DNA from: Ixodes scapularis
Lineage: Eukaryota > Arthropoda > Arachnida > Ixodida > Ixodidae
DNA: 64,000 bases
Direction of reading: 5' to 3'
Assembly (NCBI RefSeq): GCF_016920785.2
Contig: NW_024609879.1
Coordinates: 10,665,145-10,729,144 of the forward strand
In this document: in pieces, positions 40,561-51,155 of the stretch
Layout of the letters: the number at the start of each line of letters is the position of its first letter
How positions within the stretch are numbered: the first letter of the stretch is position 1
Notes under the pieces: model-generated
Told to the model about the DNA's origin: nothing
What the model saw: the letters and a program-made list of their open reading frames with translations, nothing else
The model's database searches: none
Made by a program: the position numbers and the translations under genes

Positions 40561-40721
40561 TAACAGTATTCATTTATAGATTCATTTAAAAATATACTGC
40601 GAAAACACAGAACGATAAACACAGAGAAAACATGGAGTGATGAACACGCCTTCCGCTTGCAGGATGCAATGACGTCCACCGATTTAGTGCATACTCAAAA
40701 ACGCATAGTCAAGATTTCAAT

Positions 40722-41344
40722 AAGATGAGCTGGCGGGCTAGTTGGCTGTCCATCATGAATAAAATAGCAAAAAACAACAAGGAAGGAAGGACCAGGTAGA
40801 CAGGAAGGGCTGACAACTGATATTTATTACAGTTTGTGTATTTCGTTTTATTTTCTTTTTACGCATAAACACTTTGAGGGTGTACTTTTCTTTCTTTTAA
40901 GCGATTACATCAATAACTTCTTCCTTCTCCTTCTTTATGACTGTATTAAATGTCAGTTGTCAGCTAGCGCTCTTCCTGTCTACCTCGTCGAAGGATCGGT
41001 GGCCGGGTGGTCTAGCGCACACCAGCTCGGAGCACGTGGAGCGAAAGCTCGCGCTGCAGAACGCAGGATCCTGGGCTCAATCCCCGCCCCTGTCCATTTC
41101 TATCTGGATAAGCATCGTACCGGCGTGCGGTCTTGTATCACTAGCGCGTGGTGCACGTTAAAGGCCCAAGGTTAGCGGTAGTACCGCACTGGCTAAATTG
41201 CTCATCTACAGCTGAGAGACCAGACGCCCACTGAGGCAGACTAACTTCTGACTGTATAAACATACACACAACAATTTTCTTTGCTTTGTGTCTACCTCGT
41301 CCTTCCTTCCTTGTTGTTTTGCGCTATTTTATTCATGATATTCA
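40722..41344. mobile_element. Penelope-like terminal fragments in inverted orientation, carrying a SINE
   Basis: The left part (about 40752-40840) reads, on the minus strand, the same sequence that the right part reads on the plus strand (about 40940-40989 continuing at 41302-41344): ctgt(a)..tcagttgtcagc, cttcctgtctacct, ccttccttccttgttg, attttattcatgat. The order and style parallel the pLTR of the large PLE at 50893-57786 (cagttgatagtc, cctcgtcctg, ccttcttgtc, attcgcgctg). A candidate 13-bp duplication with one mismatch flanks it (tcaagatttcaat 40709-40721; tcaagaattcaat 41345-41357). The left copy extends ~30 nt beyond the right, as in the 35-kb palindrome. Confidence 0.55.
40990..41288 (+). 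mobile_element. tRNA-derived SINE (299 bp) with 13-bp target duplication
   Basis: Flanked by TGTCTACCTCGTC at 40977-40989 and 41289-41301. The head has pol III promoter boxes: box A-like GTGGCCGGGTGGTCTAG (41000-41016) and box B-like GGATCCTGGGCTCAATCC (about 41068-41085). The rest is an unrelated body ending AT-rich (cataaacatacacacaac-like). Its insertion interrupts the PLE fragment, which resumes after the second duplication. ORFs here are spurious. Confidence 0.78.
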
Positions 41345-41357
41345 TCAAGAATTCAAT

Positions 41358-42640
41358 GTCTACGATATTCTTAGGGAGTAACGGTGAGCATTTTAAAGCA
41401 TTTCATATATCGCAACTGATTGTTATCTTGTTCACCATCATTTTGTAACGAAGCAACATGTTGTTCTTATATCTAGTTATATGTGTGAAACTACGCTCTC
41501 ACATTTCTGTAATTTTAAAGAAGAGTTTTAACTTCGCTAGCAACAATTGTATCGCTAAACTAAATCTTGGACTTGTGATTTAAGGATAGTTCATTTTGTT
41601 TTCCAAAATGACGAATTTATACTTAATAAAAAAAAAAAAATAAGTTGGTCTACATCATTAAGTAACGGAAAACGTCTTGCTCGACCTTCTGTCTATGTTC
41701 TATTCCTCTCCGTTCAGTAGAACCAGACTTGTGCTACAAAAACTGGCCAGTAACACATGCATATTGATTTAAGAAAATAATGATATACGAGTCTATTTTT
41801 GAGTAGAAGGCGAGATTCTAGGGGCCTACCAAAGTTTGAGTGAGATCAATGCTTTTAACCGCAAATCGTCGTTTTTTGTTTTTTTTTAACATGCATTTGG
41901 TCATTAGGTTGCGCGACCTTCACGAACAGGCCGACAACGTGTTCAAAAGAGTAGTGATCTATTAAAAAAAGATGTTTCGAATCATGCGGAAAAGAAACTT
42001 TCTTCCTCGAAATGAGGTAATCTGCCTTTAATTTGTGTAAGATCTAACTTTTGGAAATTAATGATCGTCAACGACAAAAAAGGCCCACTTACCCTTCCAT
42101 TTCCACAAGATATTCCATCTACGAGGCGTTCAGTGAAGGAACGTTGGGAATATTTGAAGTTCGCGAAACACAGGAATTTGCATATCTTCAATAAGTTCGG
42201 CTTCTGTTAAACAAAAAATTCGATCATTTAATGAAAACTGAAGTTAATTAAAAACAATATTAAGTCTTTCTTCGTTTGAAACAAGATCTGGAGCTCCAAA
42301 GGACAGATTGTTTATTAAGAAACATGTAAAGCTTACTCAAAAAATGCAAGCTTGATCACTCTTACAAAGATTGGTGAGCACAAAATGTGTGATAGGACTT
42401 CCACTTATGGGCGTTCGTGGCTTTGTATGGGCAACGGCCACTGCGGAAGAAGAGAAGGGCGTCCGAACAATACCGCCTACCTCATATTCGCTGCCCTTTC
42501 GGACACAGGCCGTGAGATGGCGTAGCATAACCGGAAAGGCCGCGAAGCGTGCGACCGTGCCTTTGAGTGCCGCGCCAATGCGTTCGCTTTTGTGTGTTAG
42601 CTACCACTGACCCTGGATAGCTCAACAATTAAGAAAAGAA
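41358..42640. other. AT-rich spacer
   Basis: No supported gene. A-run at 41627-41641. A 79-codon ORF at 42371-42610 has an overlapping opposite ORF and no domain. Confidence 0.5.
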
Positions 42641-42644
42641 AACC

Positions 42645-42715
42645 TGGATAGCTAAGTCGGTAAAGCACTTGGCTCACAATCTCAATGCTGTGAGTTCAAT
42701 ACATGCGGAGAGTGA
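42645..42715 (+). repeat. tRNA-Lys-like pseudogene or SINE head
   Basis: GGATAGCTAAGTCGGTAAAG then GTGAGTTCAATAC resembles the D-arm and T-arm of tRNA-Lys (GGATAGCTCAGTCGGTAGAG ... GGTTCAAGTCC), but the arms no longer pair. A partial second head (ccctggatagctcaac) lies just upstream at about 42611. Not a functional tRNA. Confidence 0.45.
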
Positions 42716-43365
42716 AGTCTTTTTATATGTTTTTTTTTATGGACGTAGCACTTTTCGGTGTCGTTTTTTTATTAGATCCGACTGCTACAACCGGCAGTTA
42801 CAGCCGGCCGTTTAGCAAAAGTTCGAGATCTCGAAGAAAATTGACTGATAGAGTACAGCCTGTGTTATTATTGCAGGTGGTAGACGGGGCAGCGAAGGTA
42901 ATACTTGTTTGTTTACTTGTTGCTTTGCTTCGAATACTAAAGTTTTTATATGAATGGCAAAAGGCAGGTACACTTTGATGAGGCCCTGCCACAGTACGAC
43001 ACTGCCTCAACAGGCGATAAAAATACAACTGTTAAAAAATCGTCGAAAAGCAAGAGCACATTATTATACATCTTTTTATGTCCACAAAGAAAATTACTTG
43101 GCACTGATTGTGCAGCGAATACATTCAAGAAGAGTACCAAAAGGCATTATTCAAAATAAATTTTTTGATGCACTACAGAATGTATGCGGTTACAGTTTTA
43201 ACTGCAGATCAAGGCTTAGTTAGACCAGAATGATCAGAAGAAATAAAACATCAAAAAAGAGGCAAAACCAGAAGTAGAAAGCACGCGCACGCATAGAGCT
43301 GACACTGATACCAAACCATTATTTTTAATAATAATGTCACGAATGACAACTGATGAGGTATCGAA
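42716..43365. other. Spacer without recognisable gene
   Basis: Several overlapping short ORFs on both strands (42703-43223), none with a domain. No repeat noted. Confidence 0.45.
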
Positions 43366-43745
43366 TAAACGAAGAAAATAAACGTTTAATATGGCGAACT
43401 TGTGCCGAAACAAAAAATAGAGAAAGGCTAGCATCGCAGGCGCTAGCCTTTCTCGTAACAGCAGAGTCGAACGCTGGGGCGAGACTGATTACGGATTGCC
43501 ACGCCCTTATGTACAAGCGTTGGCTTCTTGAACAATCAACCAAGAAGGTTCGGCGACTAGAACGTTCGTACCTCGAACAAGCAACAGACTTCTCGAATGT
43601 ACCAGAACACTAAATCGGAAGAATAAAGAAAAGACGATTCGCTCCCAAGAATCGAACCCTTGTTTTTCGCGTGGGAAGCAAGCACGACAACCGTTAGGCC
43701 AAGGCCGCGCTGCCTACTGGGCCAGCTGCGGGCGCGGTAATATGA
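43366..43745 (-). mobile_element. tRNA-derived SINE, family S1 copy a
   Basis: The minus strand begins with a tRNA-like head (about 43720-43645: GGCCTTGGCCTAACGGTTGT for box A and GGGTTCGATTCTTGGGAGC for box B). A body follows that matches S1 copy b at 57915-58277 (shared blocks: gcgagactgatt/agtctcgcccc, attaaacgtt). An extra hairpin (agaaaggctagc...gctagcctttct, 43422-43455) is inserted in the body. The acceptor stem does not pair, so it is not a tRNA gene. Confidence 0.6.
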
Positions 43746-44401
43746 AAGTTACCAGTGGCTATGAATACAGTATATTATGTTTTTTATTTTTTTATTTTTT
43801 CAGTGTACAGTGTGTTGCTTGTTGTTTCATTTCCATTAAAAATTGTAATCACTTAATCTTGATGGCGAAAGTGGCATGCACGTATATTGCAACGTATCGT
43901 ATTATGGGACACCTGATGACGGGTAGGGTGACGTAAAGCATAGTGGATCCATGACGGATCATGATGGATGTGATGACTTAATAATGGAAATCCATATTGG
44001 ATCCACCATGCTTACATCATATCCCAACCGCTATGACTTGTTCCACATACGATATGGTACGATATGCTTGTATGATTTCGCCGATCAATAATCACTATCC
44101 AACGCCGAACGTCGATCAATAATCACTATCCAACGCCGAACGTCGATCAATAATCACTATCCAACGCACAAAGTCTTGATCTTTTCCCAGTTCTGTTGTA
44201 ATGATGCATGTCAATCTATACTTCATAACCTGCCGACATTGCTTAACAACGTGTTCTTCGACCACATTATTGTTCCTTTTTTTTTTATCTAAAACAGTCT
44301 ACACCTATTTCGTTCAGGTGATTATATTCTTGTTTTATGTAATATTGTATGGCGTTGTTATGGGGATGGACACGGAACCTCTAGCTTCCTATTCGAATCT
44401 A
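43746..44401. other. Spacer with small repeats
   Basis: An imperfect palindrome at about 43935-44012 (gcatagtggatcc ... ggatccaccatgc) and the 31-bp tandem repeat at 44082-44167. No gene. Confidence 0.5.
44082..44167 (+). repeat. 31-bp tandem repeat, 2.8 copies
   Basis: Units at 44082-44112, 44113-44143 and a partial at 44144-44167, identical, starting cgatcaataatcactatcc and ending gccgaacgt. The unit is unrelated in sequence to the 31-bp repeat at 21743-21866. Confidence 0.85.
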
Positions 44402-44557
44402 GAGTTCGGAGTCGTTGTTGTTGATTGCGGGCTTTATGGCGCAAAGCTACTATGGCCATACTGCGCCAAGCTTGTTTAGTTGGGACATACTCAGGACTGT
44501 TTTATATGAATTATCGAAAAGAGGTTCATATGACAAGGTTAAAAGTCAGAGTTAAAA

Positions 44558-47500
44558 TTACAACTCCAGTAGGAAGCCGGTTTTTCTTAAGTAATTTATG
44601 ACACGATCAAATGGTACTATAGGAGTCTCCCCAATTAGCAGCGCTGGGTGAAAAGGAATCTGGTGTGAAAAAAACTCGGGGAAATGTGTACGTCGTTCTT
44701 GCTCAAGCCCTGGGCACAGCCACAAAATGTGTAAAATTTTAAACGCTCCCCACATTCATCACACAGGGGTGGGGCTTCCCCCCTGAGCAGATGTTTGTGG
44801 GTGGGGAAGGAATGTCCAATTCTAAGACGACACAAAAGAAATTCAAGGCGGCGGGTTTTGTGGGATGCACTCTCCCACATACCAAGAGCTGGTTTAATCC
44901 TGTGAAGTTTGTTTTCGCATTCCAGACTCCACTCTGATTGCCATAGCTGGAAAACTGATGATTTTACCAAGGGCTTCATGTCTTGAAATGGAATCTGTGA
45001 GGTGGTTGGCAGTAGGTGCTTAGAGCTCGTGGCCAATTCGTCTGCTCTTTCATTACCTAGGATCCCCACATGGCTAGGTACCCAGCAGAATTTTATGTCT
45101 AGGCCAAGCCGCAGACCAGATTGTACCTTAGATCGGACAAGTTGTGCCAGTCTATTTTTACTTCCCTTTATTGAGCAAAGTGTGGTGAGCACACTTTGAG
45201 AGTCCACGAATAAAATAGATTTCATCGTCTTGCTGATGAGGATATATTCCAAGGCCATCAACACTGCATAGAGCTCTGCCGTGTAAATACTTGCACATTC
45301 CTTGAGACGCTGAACCTTACTGAACCCTTCAGAGTATACTGCTGACCCTACAAAATGCAATGATTTGGCACCATCGGTATAAAATTGGGAGTAGTTACCA
45401 TACTTCTTCTGCACCTCAAAAAATTCTTGCTGAATCACCACTGCGGGGACGTTATGTTTATTAAATCTAGTAAAATACCAATCGCAAAAGACGGGCAACG
45501 TACTCCACGGAGCTTCATTTTCACCCTTCTGCAAAAGGTCGGTCTCGTCAAGGGTGAGGTCAAGAGATGTACAAATGTCCTCAAGGCGAAGACTTAAAGG
45601 TGGTACAACCCTGGGCTTATGTTCGAAAAGACGAGCAAACCGAGAATGTTGCAAGGCACCATACGTTGGGTGATTTGGATAGGACAAAATTCTGGAAGCA
45701 TAAGTCAAGCAAGATAACGTCGTCTGTGCCTAAGTGACATCTGATTAGATTCAGCGTACAAGCTAGGAATGGGCGATGTGCGGAAGGCACCTGTAGCGAG
45801 CCTTAAACCGAGATGATGCACAGGATCTAACATTTTCAGTGCAGAAGGCCTTGCTGAGTCGTAAACTATAGCACCATAATCCAGACGTGACCGGATAAGG
45901 GAGTTGTACAGGCGTAGCAGACATATTCTGTCGGATCTCCATGACATGTGCGCTAAGACTTTAAGAATATTAGCTGATTTAAGGCACTTCTTCCTCAGGT
46001 CCTTCAGGTGGGAAACGAAGTTTAACTTTTTATCAAACGTTATGCCCAAAAATTTATGCTCTGTTTTTACATTAATAGGAACCCTGTTTAGCATCAGTTC
46101 TGGATCTAGAAACAGCCCCCGACGCAGAGAAAATGGCACGCAGATGGTCTTATCAGCTGAAAACTTAAACCCATTTTCGTCAGCCCACTTACTAATTCTG
46201 TTGATGGTAAGCTGCAGTTGCCGCTCACAGCTAGACAAATTACAAGAAGAGGCAGAGATGTGAATATCATCCACGTAGAGGGAGTATGAAACGGAAGCTG
46301 GAATTACCTTTGAGAACGAGTTTATCTTTACGGCAAACAAGGAGACACTCAGTACACCTCCTTGCGGAACATCATTTTCCTGGATATACAGGTCGGACAG
46401 TGTGGTGCCAAGTCAAACTTGAAAGGAGCGACCTGTGAGAAAACTGCTTATACACCGCAACATGCGACCACGTACACCAGAGACATACAAATCATGAAGG
46501 ATACCATACCGCCATGTCGTATCATATGCTTTCTCCAGGTCGAAGAAAACGGATACACAATGTTGCCTATTTACGAAAGCTTCACGTATGGTTGTTTCCA
46601 GACGGACTATGTGGTCCAAAGTAGACCGCCCTTCTCGAAAGCCCCATTGGTTATTAGCAAAGAAGTGGTTATGCTCCAAAATATATATTAACCGCCTATT
46701 AATAAGGCGTTCGAAGGTTTTGCCAAGGCAACTCGTTAACGCGATTGGACGGTAACTACGTGGGTCCGAAGGGTCCTTCCCAGCTTTCAGCAAAGGAATT
46801 ACATGCGCCTGTTTCCAGATTTGAGGAAAGTAAGCTGCTTCCCACAGATAGTTGAAAAAACCTAGTAGTGTGTTCAGCGATTCACGAGACAACTGACGGA
46901 ACATTTCATAGTGGATTCCATCAGGGCCTGGAGCCGATCTCTTTTTGGAGCCCAGAGCTACCTCTAGTTCTTGCATTGTGAAAGGAGTGTTGTATGGCTC
47001 AGAGCTACAACCGGACATGGGTATACAGTGACACTCAGCACTTGCTTTAAAACGTTTAAATTCCATACGATAATTTCGGGAGCTGGAAACATTCTCAAAG
47101 TGCTCTCCAAGCACATTAGCAACATCTTTCAGCGAAGTAGCAGGGGAGCTAAATAGAGGAATAACAAAGCAACGGTAGTCCCCTTTGATTTTTTTGTACC
47201 TATCCCAAACTTCCTTCTCCGAGACAAAACTATTTAGGGAGGAAATGTACTTGGTCCAGGACTTCCACTTAGCTTTCCTCCTAGTCCATCGGGCCTTTGC
47301 TTTCAGTCTTTTAAATGCTATCCTATTTGAAGAAGTAGGGTACCTCCGAAAGGTATCCCATGCCCTATGCTGCTTTTTCCTTGTGGTAGCACAGTCTTCA
47401 TTCCACCAAGGCCTACACCTCTTGGGTAAATTTTCAGAGGTGCGAGGAATGGCGTCTTGGGCGGCACTTATGATTTGCTCCGTAACATACACTGTCGCTT

Positions 47501-48272
47501 CTTCAGGTGACAAATTTGCTAGAACTGACGGATCAAGCACTGCATCAAGTTTAAAGAGTGCCCAGTCGGCTTTGTCCAGTTTCCACCTAGGGGTTCGTTT
47601 TAAAACAGTCGGCAGAGGAACGAGGCTTTCGATTACAACTGGGAAATGATCACTCCCAAAAGGGTTGTCTAAAACCTTCCAAGAAAAACAGGGAAGTATT
47701 GATGGTGATGAAATGGAGAGGTCAATGGATGTGAAGCAATTATGAGTGGAACTATAAAATGTTGGTTCTTTCTTATTTAAAAGACATATGTCTGACGAGA
47801 GTAAAAATCTTTCTACAACAGCGCCACGAGAGTCAAGGCGCTTACTGCCCCACATGGGACTGTGAGCATTAAAATCACCACAAATTAAAAAAGGCGTTGG
47901 GAGTTGCTGAACCAATCCTTGAAGTTCATGAAGATGCAGTTGACGATGAGGTGGTAAATACAAGGACACAACCGTAATGAGACGATCGGTAAGAACACGT
48001 ACCGCAACTGCTTCTAGTGATGTACGCAGAGGAACTTCCACACATGCTATGCCACTCCGTACAACAATGGCAACACCACCAGAAGAGTGGTCTGAATCCC
48101 GATCCTTTCTAAAAACGCGGTGATGATTAAAAACATTTGTATGGGTATTGTTAAGATACGTCTCCTGCAAGCACACAGCAATGGGCTGTAGCTCATCTAG
48201 AAAGAAATGAATGTCATCAATATTTTGCAGGAGACTTCTACAGTTCCACTGTATAAAACTATATGTATTCAT
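44558..48272 (-). pseudogene. I-clade ORF2: endonuclease, reverse transcriptase, RNase H
   Basis: Starts at ATG 48272 (MNTYSFIQWNCRSL), 46 nt after ORF1 ends. Endonuclease: NCRSL, LQET, LICGDFNAHSPMWG, FGSDHFPVV. RT: KKRSAPGPDGIHYEMFR, PLLKAGKDPSDPRSYRPIAL, FFDLEKAYDTTW, then an in-frame TGA (46415-46413) within the palm. The frame continues through VPQGGVLSV and the catalytic YVDDIHIS to 45705. A frameshift at about 45706-45710 leads to the RNase H (YTDGAKS, AELYAV, FVDSQS, WVPSHVGILGNERADELA). A second frameshift near 44740 leads to the true C-terminus ending at 44558. About 1240 codons in total. Confidence 0.9.
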
Positions 48273-48318
48273 GTTAAAAACGATTTAAAGTAAAACAAAA
48301 CAAAAAAGGAAACCTGCT

Positions 48319-49749
48319 CTAGGTGCCCTGGGGCAGTTTGGGTGCAGTTACTCGTGGATTGAGCTTTTTCTGGGAAGACTTTTTAAGCCTGGTGTCATCA
48401 GGTGGGACTGAACGAGGGGGAGGAGGTTCACCAAGTTCCATCCGCTCCTCTTCAGGCTGAACGGCTGAGGGAGCAGCTGGTACATGTACCTCCTTAGATG
48501 TCGAGGCCTCTCCTAGCGCCTTAACACAAAACACACCCTCCTTCTTCCTGGGAGGGGTCCGAGTAACCAAGGCAGGCACATCGTTCGACGGCCCGTCCTT
48601 TGGAATGGAGGAGGCACCAAAGCCTTCTCCCCGAGGCTGCTGTTGCCGCCTCTCTTCTTGTCTCCCCTCCATTAGCACAGAGGCATCCCTCGCCTCTGCA
48701 CCATCTGGAGGCCCCTGTGATGTCTTCGGTTCCAACGACAAACGGAGTCGTGGACCGAATCTTTGTGAGGCAGGGGGAGGTGGTGGAACCCCCGGTCATT
48801 AGGACCGACCTGGGTTCCTACCGAAGACTTTGATGGCACACCCCCTGCACGTGCCACCAAAGAGTAAGGCCCCTTCTGCAGGAAGGAGAATCGCTTCCTG
48901 GCTTCGGGGAACGAAATGTTCTCTTTCACTTTGAGTGATATAATTTCTTTTTCTTCTTTCCATTTTTTGCAAGATCGGGAATAAGCCGGGTGAGGTTCTT
49001 TGCAGTTGATGGAGGAAGGTGGATTCGAGCAATTCTCTGTAGGGTGATCATTTTTGCCACACTTGGCGCACGTTGTCTTTCCACGGCAGCTCAGGGCGCT
49101 ATGGCCATACCTCTGGCAGTGGAAGCAACGCTGAGGGTTTGGCACATACGGCCGTACTTTACAGTTTAGATACCCCGCTTTGATCGATTCTGGGAGCGCT
49201 CTCAGCTCAAAAGTCAGAATGACATGCTTTGTCCTAATCTCCTGACCGTCCCGGCGAAAAGAAATTCGCTTTGCAGCTATGACTCCTTGGTCACGAAGGC
49301 CATCGACAATTTCCTCCTCGGCGGATTCTAGAAGGTCATCTTCTGATATTACGCCTTTAATAGTGTTCAAAGTGCGGTGGGGTGATACAGTAACCCTGTA
49401 GTCGGAAACCAAGTTGAGTGCCAGCAGGTCTGAGCATTGTTGAGAGGTCACAACTTCAACAAGGATATCTCCAGATGGCATTTTTTTTTGCTTTAAAATT
49501 CTTTCCGATCACAGATTCAAGTGTCTTTGAAACCAGGAAAGGGGATAACTTGGATAAGGGTTTTTCCATTTCAGAATGCATAACAAGAAATCGAGGAAAC
49601 TTCTCCACAGGTGTAAATGCTTTCATAACGTGTACTTCGGTCCGGACCCTTTTCAGGGCCCGATCAGGTTTTTGGTTTTGCTTGGAACCCATGAGAAATG
49701 GGGAGGCGTTCGGTGTCTGTAGCGCACCACCCACCACGGAGCCCAACAT
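48319..49749 (-). pseudogene. I-clade ORF1 (Gag-like, zinc knuckles)
   Basis: Begins at ATG 49749. The N-terminal part has FPRFLVMHSEMEKPLSKLSP and FLVSKTLESVIGKNFKAKK, then a frame change at a nine-T run (49481-49489). The 49479-48672 frame carries on with an RRM-like region (GDILVEVVTSQQ) and knuckles CFHCQRYGHSALSC, CAKCGKNDHPTENC and a degenerate third (NCKEPHPAYSRSC). Another frame change near 48740-48790 leads to a Pro/Glu-rich tail ending at 48319. It is the RNA-binding coat of the LINE RNP. I-type elements typically have this knuckle array. Confidence 0.82.
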
Positions 49750-50309
49750 GGGGATAGGTAATGCGCCATAGCAATAAAGGTTTTGCTGACGACATTACAC
49801 TATCAGTGCTACCAAGACACTGTAACCTAGTGCGGGTCCAGACAAGGGGTCTATCGCCACCCAAGGTTAGCCCTTGCCGCCAAAGATGGTGAATATGAAA
49901 GAAAGAAGAGAAGAGAAAAGAGAAAGATAAGAGGGGACAGTAGAAGATGTGGCGACTGACTGAATCATCCTGGTCGGGCCAAGCCAGGACACCCGTCTAC
50001 AGGAAGCAGGGGCCAAAGTGGTGTGTTGCCTCGCCCGGGGGGCCCCGAAGGGTCCAAACCTACCCCGGGCTCAGCTCAACCACCAGGATGCCCTTTTCCC
50101 CGGACACGGGCTCGCCACGCACAGCCAGACGTGGGTGGGTCTTAGCCACTTTTCTCAGGGTCTGTGGTGCCGCCAAAGTGGCTGGGGTCCGTGGTGACGC
50201 TACTCACCAAGCACCTAGCACCTAAGGTGCAGGCGCCCCCTGCGGAGCTCGGGGTCCGTGGAGACGCCACTCTCCAAACACCTGTTTTCACAGGTGCCAC
50301 CTGCGGGGC
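49750..50309 (-). other. 5' UTR / internal promoter region of the I-clade LINE
   Basis: 560 bp from the 5' terminus (50309) to the ORF1 ATG. GC-rich with short repeated blocks ('gtccgtggtgacgctactc' and 'gtccgtggagacgccactc' around 50190 and 50251) and a purine-rich patch at 49897-49945. LINEs of this clade carry internal pol II promoters here. ORFs on the plus strand are shadows. Confidence 0.6.
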
Positions 50310-50321
50310 GAGTTCGGAGTC

Positions 50322-50878
50322 CTCGTCGGAAATTTGTTTTTATAAAGTTTGAAGTTCAAAGTTCAATTGACTGACTTTTATAGAACAAACGTTATCTTTA
50401 TGAATAAATTAAGCTGCATGAAACCGGACAAGACATCACTCCCTCCAAGCACTCCTTACAACACCGCCAAAGAAATCTTTCGTGTGGTTAATAGGGGAAC
50501 CAACATCAGAAATAGTAGCTGAATTCATACTAACACAAACACGAGGTCAATGAAGAAAGAAAAGCGCGTCATGAATTCCTCTAGCCCTCATATTTATCCG
50601 GTTTACCAGTATTTGAATATTATTCAAATGGGGGAAAACGGCTAATTTTATTGCCGTGCGTAGCATAGTGTTCCGATAGAGCTCTCCATAAAGACCGAGT
50701 GCTCAAGAGACCTGCCGTACTGGCCTTACCAACTTTTCAGACAGGACAGAGGCACTTTGTAAACCAACAACTGCGCGTGCAGCATATTGGCAACGATGTG
50801 TTTCCACGCCTTAACTCGATTTCTTCTTGCGTTTTAATTTGAGGAGCACAAGAACATATTTTTGAATGCGCAAAAGAG
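50322..50878. other. Spacer between LINE and PLE
   Basis: AT-rich, no gene seen. It ends with the PLE target site accacggctacatt (50879-50892). Confidence 0.5.
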
Positions 50879-51155
50879 ACCACGGCTACATTTTGAAAAA
50901 CAGCGCGAATACCACACGGACAAGAAGGAGGAACACACAGGATGAGGCGCTGACTATCAACTGTCTATTCAGAACACATACATAGAAATTCACGCGAGGT
51001 CGGCTTCTTCTTTTTTCTCTTCCAGTCATTCGCCATTAAGCACGCAACATATCAAATTAAAACACACGAGTACATTAAAACACACCAGCACAGGTATAAG
51101 TCATCGCGTCTTCCTCTTTTCTTCTTTCTTGGATCTTCAATCTTCAATTCTCAGG

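Larger units (their letters stand above)
44414..50309 (-). mobile_element. Full-length I-clade LINE with 12-bp target duplication, inactivated
   Basis: 5896 bp flanked by GAGTTCGGAGTC at 44402-44413 and 50310-50321. Order on the minus strand: ~560-bp GC-rich 5' UTR, ORF1 (Gag with zinc knuckles), ORF2 (endonuclease, RT, RNase H), and a 3' end with GGCGCAAAGC/GCCATAAAGCCC and a CAACAACAAC tail. An RNase H domain after RT marks the I clade. Five lesions (a stop and four frame changes) make it non-autonomous. The intact termini and exact duplication show a complete single insertion. Confidence 0.9.

Noticed and set aside
43645..43720. tRNA-Gly-like gene on the minus strand
   Set aside because: Boxes A and B are present but the acceptor stem does not pair and a SINE body follows; likewise the heads at 57940-58010 and 58445-58510.
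44082..44167. 31-bp repeats as CRISPR
   Set aside because: No spacers; simple tandem duplication.
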